Positions 56,065 to 64,000 of a stretch of DNA of 64,000 nucleotides are shown piece after piece (position 1 is the first letter of the stretch; every line of letters starts with the position of its first letter). Made by a program: the position numbers and the translations under genes. Source of the DNA: Aquilaria yunnanensis (lineage: Eukaryota; Streptophyta; Magnoliopsida; Malvales; Thymelaeaceae); NCBI GenBank assembly GCA_039654915.1, contig CM077600.1, positions 73,107,992 to 73,171,991 of the forward strand. Reading direction: 5' to 3'. The notes under the pieces are model-generated. The model was not told where the DNA came from. It saw only the letters and a program-made list of their open reading frames with translations, and did no database searches.

Positions 56065-57445
56065 AATAACACCATCCCCTCTTATTTGGGTCTTCTCTTC
56101 ATTCAGGATCTTTCCTGCTTATCATCTTTTCAATTTTTTCCGGGCAAAATTCATCATCATTTAATTGGCTAAAAAGGGAATCTTTTAAATTATGCAAGGT
56201 GTCTCACCCTTATTCAGTCTATTTTATCTTCCATCCCTATTTATGTCATGTCATTGCTTAAGGTTCCCATAACCATATTTGACAATATCTCCAAGTATTT
56301 TTTTCAATTGTGGTGGTTGGGAGCCTCTGATAGATGTGGTCTTCATTTATGACATCAAGCTTTGCTCCATCTTCCAAAAGATCTTAGAACGCTTGGGATC
56401 AAGGACCATAGGCTCTTTAATCAAATTCTCCTTGCCAAAACTTTTTGGCAAATTTTTATTGGATTTAGAGAACCCTTTGTCTATTGGGTCCTTGTGGCAA
56501 AATATGGAAATACTCATTCAATCTAGTTAATTAAAGCCAATGGGAATGCAACCACTATTTGGAGAACCTGTTGTATGGCCAAGCCATACTACTTGATCAT
56601 GTACAATGGAATATTAGAGACGATTTCAGAGTTAGAGTATGGGAGCATGCATTGATTCTAAGGATATTGTCAAGCCAATTGAGTTCTCATGCAAGGCCAT
56701 GTTCAAGGACCCTAACTATTGGGAGAGCTGTTGGAAGTTGTCATTACTCCATTTTTTCCCAATACAAATTTTGGATCTTATTCTAACCATTAATCCCCAT
56801 TTTAGCATAGATTCTCGAGATTCTATCTCTTGGCTTGGGAATGCCTCAAGTTCTTTTTCTATCATGCAAAGGTGTAACATGAATTACATATTTAACCTAG
56901 AGCCCTCCTCAATGTAGCAGGTAATGCATTGAGTTGCTCACCACACCTTGGTTTCTTAGCCATTCTTAAATTTGTTTGGGCCTCTTATGTCCCAAAAAAA
57001 TATAAATCCTTTCTTTGGCAATGTTTATCACGATTGTTACAGATAAGGGAAAATCTTGCTGCCCATGGGGGTCTGATGAACCCTTTATGCCCTAAATTCC
57101 ATTCTTCTCCGAAAATGATGTTCCACCTTTTTGGGAATGTGTGGTATCCCAATATATTCGAGGCAATTTTTGTTCTTGTCCAGCACCATTTGTTTACTTG
57201 TCCTTTGAGGCATGGCTTGCTTTTCTCATAAGTCACGTAAAGTATCACCTATCAAATTTGCTTCAATTACTTATCTCCACCCTTTGGACTATTAGGATTG
57301 GCCATAATGAGTGCATCCTCCAAAACGCTTCCTTTAATGTTCCATCTTTAATTGTTAGAAGGGATGAGCTTTTTCTCCAACTTGCTTCTGTAAGAGTGTT
57401 TTTTTGCAAATTTCTGTTTGAGCCCTAAATCTTTTGCAAATTGAT
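56065..57445 (+). pseudogene. Second LINE fragment (RT C-terminus, zf-RVT)
   Basis: Broken plus-strand frames match the distal part of plant LINE ORF2: SYLGL near 56,085, an AGR/SIP-type 'SILSSIPIYVM' region near 56,220, LRTLGIKDHRLFNQ-like sequence near 56,385, VRVWEH near 56,635, then FVWASYVPKKYKSFLWQCLSR (only part quoted; 56,965-57,035), which is the zf-RVT domain. It parallels 5,200-6,350 of the first LINE. Both ends are truncated and frames shift often. Confidence 0.65.
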
Positions 57446-57446
57446 G

Positions 57447-58430
57447 AAGACTAATGTCCAACCACTAACTCAACCAAGCCATTCAAGATGATTTCTTTGC
57501 CTACTCATATACATATGATATATATAGGGGTCCACGTACCCTGTATTTTTTTAAAAAAATGCTAATAAGAGAAGGTAAAATCCTTATATGGTGCTTTTTT
57601 TATAATAGTCATCCTAATATGCTCCCTTACTTCAATTGGTCCCTTACTTCAATTGGTGCCTTCTTAAAATTCCACAGCTCATAAATTGTGTTCTACATGA
57701 CTCCCTTTCATTAGTTTCTCTGTTAATTTGGGTGGAAGTTGCTTTTGTGGCATTTATACTACCATGTTGCTTCTAGGGATGGCAACGGGGCGAATTAGGC
57801 ACAGATTACCCCTACCCCCCGTCTGTGCTTGCAGTTTTTTAATGCCTACTACTTTGTGAGTATCCGTAAACAAGTGAAAATTTTCACCCATGCCCACAAC
57901 CCACAGGTAATCTGTACCTGTGGGTAACTCGCAGTTTTAAATTGTATTTTTTAAATTTCATAAAAATAAAATATGAAAAATATGTACAAAGTCATTTTCC
58001 ACATATAATTAACAAAATCATAACATACATACAAGAAAATATTCGATGAGAATTAGTATAAAATATTAGTTAAATGTAGGTGTCGCATCCCATTATAACT
58101 AATAAGTAGGAAATTTACACTCGTGGGTTTTGCGGGTAGGCGGGGTGGATTTACCCATATTGGATACCCCCTACCTACCACCCACCCGTACAAGCTAGAT
58201 GGGTGTGATTTGCTACCCATATCCACCCTGTCGTGGGTATTTTTACCCATTTACCCACCCGTCACAGGCGGATATCTGCAGATGATGGATTTCACCCACC
58301 CACTTACCATCCCTAGTGGTTTCCTCTCTCATAACAATAAATGACTATTTTTGAAAAAGAAGAAACTTTGGGTAAAATTTGATATAAACACATAATTTTA
58401 AGGACTTAAAGAGCACATTAACCCAAATTT
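57447..58430. repeat. Long-TIR sequence, copy a, split by a MITE
   Basis: 57,447-57,773 plus 58,316-58,430 matches 58,990-59,400 (copy b) as a direct repeat, and 60,050-60,372 as an inverted repeat. The shared blocks include GACTRATGTCCAAC, AGGGGTCCA, AAAATCCTTATA and AATTTTAAGGACTTAAA. It is interpreted as one end of a Mutator-like element. Its partner end was not identified. Confidence 0.55.
57774..58315. mobile_element. hAT-like MITE, 542 bp
   Basis: Terminal inverted repeats TAGGGATGGCAA and TTACCATCCCTA (one mismatch) bound a non-coding segment with repeated TACCCAC/GTGGGTA pieces. Eight-base flanks GTTGCTTC and GTGGTTTC each differ by one base from GTGGCTTC, the uninterrupted sequence at the matching place in copy b (59,282-59,289). 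Eight-base duplications and a GGGATGGCAA terminus fit hAT MITEs. Confidence 0.85.
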
Positions 58431-58989
58431 CATCTTTTTCAAATTTCTGTTTAAGTCCTAAAACTATCCAGATTTCTATTTGAGTCCTAAAATATGTAAA
58501 ATGTGTAAACAATTGGTCCTAAAGTCAATTCCAAACTAGATGGTTAATGGTTTAGATTTAAATGTTCTACACATTTTGAAGGTTTTAAGACTCAAATAAA
58601 AAGTTACATAATTTTATAACTTAAGAAAAGTGATCAAAGTTTTAGGACTAAATATGTTCTTTCTCCTAAACCATGTTTAGTTCACTGTTTAGGTACATTT
58701 TTTTTTCTATTCTAGTATTTTGTTTGAGAGCTTAGCATAAAAATTTAACTTGAAGATTGCAGAGTTTTCTCATTGAAGAGATAGAATGTTATTCAAAACA
58801 TAAGATTTGCAACTTGTTACTAGGAGTCCAACTTTATTTCAAACTTTAAGCTTAAGTATCAGATGGAAGAAGCTTGAGGATTGCGGTCTTGGAGCTTTGG
58901 ATTTATCATTTTGTACCAAAAAAAATTTGTTAAATAAGAGTTATAGCATTGTACTAGGAGAAAACAAAATGCAAACAACGTACCTCAAA
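58431..58989. other. Inverted-repeat rich spacer, no gene
   Basis: About 58,440-58,510 and 58,560-58,665 contain inverse copies of a TATTTGAGTCCTAAAA block, suggesting another small long-TIR remnant. A 61-codon open frame at 58,807 is unsupported. Confidence 0.4.
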
Positions 58990-59067
58990 TAAAGACTGAT
59001 GTCCAACTAGTTGGTCAAGCCATTTGGGACGGTTTCTTTGCATACGTGGATACATATGATATATTTA

Positions 59068-60372
59068 GGGTCCATGGACCCCTTCTATTTTTGTTAAAAA
59101 AAAATAATAAGAGAGCATAAAATCCTTATACAATCCATTCACTATAATGGTCATCTTAATATGGTTCCTTACTTCAACTGGTGCTTTCTTAAAGTCTCAT
59201 AGCTCAAACATCGTAAGTCCATTCTATCAATTTCTTCATTAATTTGGATGGAAGTTGTGTACGTGGCATCCACACTACCAGGTGGCTTCATATCGAATAA
59301 CAATAAGTGACTAATTTGGAAAAAAAAGAACCTTCAAGTTAAATTTTACACAAATACATAATTTTAAGCACTTAAAATACACATCAACCCAAATTTCATC
59401 TCCTCCCCCAAATCAACTAATCTTCTTCCCCAAAACCATCCGTTGGTATGTACCTGCTCCAATAGATTGCAATTGCAGACATTAACAAATGTTACAAGTA
59501 GGTTTTAGGTTGAAATTACAATTTTGAGGGCGAAGAGGCTTAAGAATTCAAATTACAAATTCAAAGAACCAAAGATGGGAAGTTTCATAGTGGCTCATCC
59601 AATGCCAGTCCTCCCATCCTCACCTCTCCTCACTAGAAACCTGCTCGTCATCCTTTGCCGGCATAGCTCACTTTCTCTCCAGCTTTGATTCTGATCTCAT
59701 TTTCACCATGTACAACACCACCTCATTTGCCTTCATCCTCATCATTCCTTTGCCAATGTCCTCTTCAACTCACCTATTTAGACCATCCATTTGTCTTCAA
59801 GGACCAGTACATCGAGCTCTCCTCCTTCCTCATAAAGAGTGGTTCCTCTCTCTATGGCCTTAGTGAACAAATCAATAGGTCTTTCAAGCTTAGGCCTAGC
59901 AACATGCTGAAGCTATGGAATTTTGACACTGGAAGTGCCAATCCCGATCTTGATCTATACAGTTCATATCCTTTCTACTTGGAGGTCAAGTCGAGTGGGT
60001 GTGCCCATGGAGTTTTGTTGCTCAATAGCATTGGGATGGATGTGTGTTTTAAGTCCTTAAAATTACTTGTTTGTGCCAAATTTAATCCAAAGTTTTGTTT
60101 TTGCAAAATGATCATTTTTGCTATAGGAAGGCAAGCCACGTTGTAGTGTGGGTGTCATATAAGTAACTTCCATCCAAATTAACCGGGAAACTAACATAAG
60201 GAACTTACATAGAACATGATATATACGTTAGGGGACTTTAAGATGGCATCAACGGAGGTAAAATACCACATTAGGACAACTGTTATAGTAAGGAGACCAT
60301 ATATGAATTTTACCATAATAAAAGATACATAATTTAACAATTGAGCTTCATTTAAAATTTTTAATGGACCCC
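59068..60372. mobile_element. Pack-MULE-like element carrying a GH31 fragment
   Basis: Inverted repeats of about 320 bp run from 59,068 inward to about 59,385 and from 60,372 back to about 60,050. Matched blocks include GGGTCCAT, CTTAAAGT, TTAATTTGGATGGAAGTT, CCACACTAC and AATTTTAAGNACTTAAAA. The interior carries a broken alpha-glucosidase segment. Long TIRs around a host-gene fragment are the hallmark of Pack-MULEs. A 9-bp TSD could not be confirmed, so the outer limits are approximate. Confidence 0.65.
59670..60050 (+). pseudogene. Captured GH31 alpha-glucosidase fragment
   Basis: In plus-strand frames, SDLIFTMYNTTSFAF (about 59,688-59,735) is followed after a frame change by FVFKDQYIELSSFL, SSLYGLSEQ, FKLRPSNMLKLWNFDTGSAN, LYSSYPFYLEV and AHGVLLLNS. 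This is the N-terminal beta-sandwich region of plant GH31 alpha-glucosidases, enzymes that release glucose from alpha-glucosides. The catalytic domain is absent, the start is unrelated and the end runs into the right TIR, so no enzyme can be made. The 153-codon open frame at 59,685-60,146 is this fragment plus TIR sequence. Confidence 0.8.
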
Positions 60373-60424
60373 TATAATTTTTATAATATTTATTGGAAAA
60401 AAGGTGTAACATTCATTTTTCTTA

Positions 60425-61895
60425 AACGGACCCTAACATTCATTTTGTCTCCAAAAAGTCTCCACTGTGTCACATTTTGTCTTAATTGCGGTCATTCTAA
60501 TAACTTCATAGTTAAATTTACGGAATTTCATGGAAAATTCTAACTTTAATCTCAACATTTTCTTCCTCCCACTTAAACTACACTTAGCCTGTAAATTTAA
60601 CACTTTGACCCTCTCCTTGATGTATGTGCTCTTCAAGCTGGCAATAGTTGTTACAGTTCATCTTCAGCCGATATCCCCACCATTTTTTCAACCACTATAA
60701 GGAATAAAAAAAAAGAAATAAGAACAAAGGAAGGAAAGGATGAAAGTACAAAGAATTTGAATCTTCTTCTTCTCAACAATAATGAGAAGAAGATTTAGAA
60801 GAACAAATTTAAGGCTACAAGAACTTCTTTTCATATGCTCCACCTCTGTCTTCCTTTGTTGTTTTCCCTGTTGGGTTTTGGTTTGATGGCATCATGGCCA
60901 CTGAAGCATTATGTCCACAGGATTGTTTGATTAACTAAATTAGGATTCCTTTAGTGTCTTGCCCTCACTAGAGATATGGGGGCTATTCCCGAGACAAAAA
61001 TCACAATTATAATGGTAGGTTTAAATTGGAGGCTAGTTCACTTAGAACAAAGAGAGTGGTTCAAGTCAACCCAGTTGGATCATTCAGTCAAGAGGAGGTC
61101 AAGGTCCATCAATGACTTGAAATCGGTGAGGAATAATATGATGATGCAAAGAGTAACCATCTTGAGGTGTGAGGAGTTGTTGGATTGGATGATCCAAGAG
61201 AAAAAAAAAAGTTGATCTATTCACAATAGGTCTGGAGATGGACTCGAGATAGAGCCAAATTATAGATGTGAGATCCAATGTTTATGTTGGTTCGGCCTTT
61301 ATGCTTTTTCTTAAGCCAAGCTCACTCTCGCTGTTGTCATTTTGAAGGAAAAAATAAATACCAGAGCATGAGGTGGCACATGGAGAGGATCGTGAGATGG
61401 GCAAATGGCCTAGTGGTGTGCAACCACAAAAATGGGCGGGTGATCTAGTTTGGGGATGTCAAAGATTGAGCACACTCAGATAAAGGGCAAAGAGTAGATA
61501 AGGGATAGGAGGAAGAAGGAGAATGTGGTTTCTAAGTGGGAGTAGGGGAGCTTCTAGGCTAGTTGGAGCGATGAGGATAGGGTGGTTGAGTTGGGGTGGA
61601 GCCAGAAAGAAGTTGATTGTTTTTTTATTTAGAAAGTTGGAATGAGAGAGAGAGAGAAAAAGAGAAAAATTGTTAAATTTACAGGTTAAAGGTACTTTGA
61701 CTGGAAGGAAGAAGATGTATGAATTAAAGTTGAATTTTTCCCTAAAATTCCATGAAATTTAACTATGAAATTAACAAAAAGGACCGTGATTGGGTTAAAA
61801 TGTTGCATGTCAGGGACTTTAAGATGATAACATGACGGTTAATGACCCATTTTGGACAACAAGAAATTATTCAAGATGATAAACGAATTTTACCT
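60425..61895. mobile_element. Second long-inverted-repeat element (MULE-like)
   Basis: 60,465-60,605 is matched in inverse orientation by 61,680-61,830 (shared TTCATAGTTAAATTT, AAATTTAACTATGAA and TGTAAATTTAAC blocks). The outer right part (61,830-61,895) resembles the right TIR of the neighbouring Pack-MULE-like element. The interior of about 1 kb contains only an unrecognised 79-codon open frame at 60,976. No TSD was assigned. Confidence 0.5.
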
Positions 61896-63690
61896 TGGAA
61901 TAAAAACATGAACCTCTATCACCTAAAAAAAAAAGGCAAAAAATGCATTAGTGTCTTATATGCACTAACAATTTTCTAATGGTAAGTACTAAGAAATGTA
62001 TAATTTGAAGGTCTAAAAGGGATACTTTTCTTTTACATTCTATACAACATGCACATCTCTCTCATTTTCCCCATAATTCATAGTATAATTTAGTAATTAA
62101 TGTTGTAATCATCTAAGCAATAATAGAAAAAATATATGTTAAATTTGAGCATTTTTCATATTTTATTCAAAAATAATCATTGTTATGTTGTACTCCTTTT
62201 GCCCTACCAACCTTTCTCCGTTTTCCATTTTAGTTTGTCCCAAAACTATTGATCAAATTTTTTTTAGTAATCTTCAACAAACAAAAACACCATTATACCT
62301 TTTTCTTCCAATCTCATCCTAATTAATGTTCAAATGAATTGAAATTGTGGGGCTTTATCACCCTACCCTTGCTCATCCATTCATTGGCTAGCATCCCTGT
62401 TGGCAACTATGACATGTCAGTCATCATCGCCTTCCTTACCCATCATACATCTCATCATTTGCTCAAATTCTCTCACACTTTCTTGGAGTATAAAATGAAA
62501 AAAAAAAAAGATAATGATAAACAATGAGAGCTGATCTTTGAAATGACCACCATTGACCCAGAATCAAAGTTCTTAGTTGGGGATAAGGATGGGTTATTAT
62601 CCAATTAGTGAAATCCATAGGTAAAGACAAGGACCCAAAGCATGATGGAAACAAGTTTATTTTGTTTCATTGCGTTTTCGATGGTGAGGTGGATGAGAAT
62701 GAGATTGGTCCAACTCTAGCCAATTCAGGAGGTGAGAGATCTCCTGATGGGTAAAAAATTTAGCATCTTGGTGGTCAAGAAGTTGCTAAAAATGGTTGAA
62801 ATGATATCATTTTGCAAAAAAAAGGGAAGACAATGATATTGTTGGTGAAGGGGAGAGATATGAAGGTGGCCGATAAGAAGGCGTCACTGGGAAAAAGGGT
62901 ATCGATGCAAGTGAAGAGTGGGAGGGAGTAGAGGTCAAAGGTGGTGCTATGAAGGGGAGAGATATAAAGGTTGGGTGGTGAGAAGCCCAACATCTTTTCA
63001 CAGGTAACACAGGGTTATAATTGAAAAGATGATTCATATTCTTGTTCTTCCTTAAACTCTGATCTATATTAAATGGAACAGGTTTATTGGGATAGAGGGA
63101 GTATATAAGTTTAGTAGGGGATTTTGGCCCCTGGGGGTTTCTAGGATGGTGAGCTAGCTCCAAAATAAGAGTGCAGAAGGAGAAGATGCAAAGGAGGTAG
63201 TCCTTGGGATGTTAAGGCAGAGTCTTCAATGCTCAAGTCAGTCTTTTAAGCTAGTTGTAGTAAATGGTAGATGGTGAACACCACATATCTGATGTGGTTA
63301 GTGAAGTACTTTTTACATAAAAGCTCTTAGGTTAATTTGGAGGATCGATTGAGGCAACATGCAGTGGGATTTGGTAGGTATTTCCCAACTACCAGTACAA
63401 AAGTGTTTTTGGAGAGAATAAGCTCAATGGTTACCCGAGTAAGGTCATTAATGAGAGGTGTCCTAGGATGATGGTTGAGTTAGGACATGCCTTGCAAGAG
63501 TAGTGAGAAAAAATAATTCTTGTCAGGTTCCCCAGATGTGCTCTTCTTTGATATCCTAAGGAGCCTTCCTAAGGGGCACCATTAAGGTGCTTAGAGATGC
63601 ACCATCATAAGTCTCATTTGCCTTAGTTATGTCAAGGTAGGCTCAATGGTCTTAGGGATCTTAGTTGTATTCCTTTTTATCTTCTCCTTA
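61896..63690. other. No gene recognised
   Basis: AT-rich DNA with short open frames on both strands (for example 62,339-62,527 and 62,807-63,163), none with recognisable motifs. Some of the right half may be the internal 3' region of a retrotransposon whose LTR could begin near 63,710. Confidence 0.4.
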
Positions 63691-64000
63691 AAGGCGGGGG
63701 GTGCTTATGACAGTTTAAATGCCAAGTAGTTAGTTGTTACAGTTTAAGTGTATGGCAGTTACTTTGGTAGGGAGCTATTTAATGGTTTCCCCACTTTAGA
63801 ATTCCCACTTTCTTAACTTAATAGCTTTGGACCATTACCTTTTCCTCTTGCCTTGCTTTGTTGCTTTTTATCATGCATTCTTTTTTTAGCCACCAATTTT
63901 CAATATGTTCGTCACAAATTCTTAAGGTATTCACCATAATTTCCTAGCATAGTTTCAATTTTCTTAAGTTTTTCTAGGCTTTACCCATTTTTTGTGGTTG
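63691..64000 (+). repeat. Possible start of an LTR, cut by window end
   Basis: A purine-rich run AAAGGCGGGGGG (about 63,691-63,702) is followed by GTGCTTATGACAG, which resembles a polypurine tract and LTR start. The next 290 bp are non-coding. Without the other LTR this cannot be verified. Confidence 0.25.

Noticed and set aside
62807..63163. 118-codon minus-strand open frame
   Set aside because: Low-complexity Ser/Pro-rich translation of simple sequence with no similarity.
63691..64000. Calling a full retrotransposon at the right edge
   Set aside because: Only a possible polypurine tract and LTR start are visible, and no coding domain could be recognised upstream.

Overview
The window looks like a retrotransposon-rich nuclear chromosome segment of a flowering plant, most likely a eudicot. 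It contains plant-type Athila, Tekay-chromovirus and Ty1/copia elements, plant LINE remnants with a DUF4283-like ORF1, long-TIR (Mutator-like) elements, a hAT-like MITE, and one five-exon gene with GT/AG introns. No bacterial-style operon, rRNA, tRNA or CRISPR array was seen. All alignments were made by eye.

About 1.4-49.2 kb is one nest of insertions that can be taken apart using target-site duplications (TSDs). (1) A decayed LINE occupies 1.4-6.99 kb, and its last bases and poly(A) tail reappear at 49,085-49,172. (2) An old Athila-type Ty3 element (6,988-49,084) sits in the LINE 3' end. It has lost its pol region but keeps decayed gag and a trace of the 3' env-like ORF. (3) A Tekay-like solo LTR ('LTR A', 13,383-48,055, TSD AATGC/AATGT) sits in the Athila 3' LTR. 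(4) LTR A was hit three times: solo LTR B (14,768-17,707, TSD TGAAA), minus-strand copia I (18,747-38,907, TSD AGTAG) and plus-strand copia II (38,936-47,678, TSD TTCCA). (5) A young Tekay chromovirus (24,786-34,631, TSD GACAG) lies inside copia I.

Copia II is structurally complete: near-identical LTRs, PBS, one uninterrupted 1351-codon gag-pol frame and a polypurine tract. The Tekay element is also recent (two 2,510-bp LTRs, about eleven differences seen), but its frame is broken by two TAG codons. Copia I is defective. It carries a four-copy 659-bp tandem array of its RT/RNase H end, and its two LTRs differ over one part but are identical over the rest.

From 49.2 to 64 kb the DNA is lower in LTR elements. 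The one convincing host gene is a pectate lyase on the minus strand (50,182-54,710, five exons, 473 residues), with a signal peptide and a hydrophobic C-terminal tail of the PMR6-like kind. Downstream are a second LINE fragment, a duplicated long-TIR sequence split by a hAT-type MITE (with an empty-site paralogue 1.5 kb away), a Pack-MULE-like element carrying a broken GH31 alpha-glucosidase fragment, and another inverted-repeat element. Nothing here is a wholly new system. The most informative observations are the datable nest, the RNase H array, the mosaic LTR pair, the captured GH31 fragment and the intact copia II.
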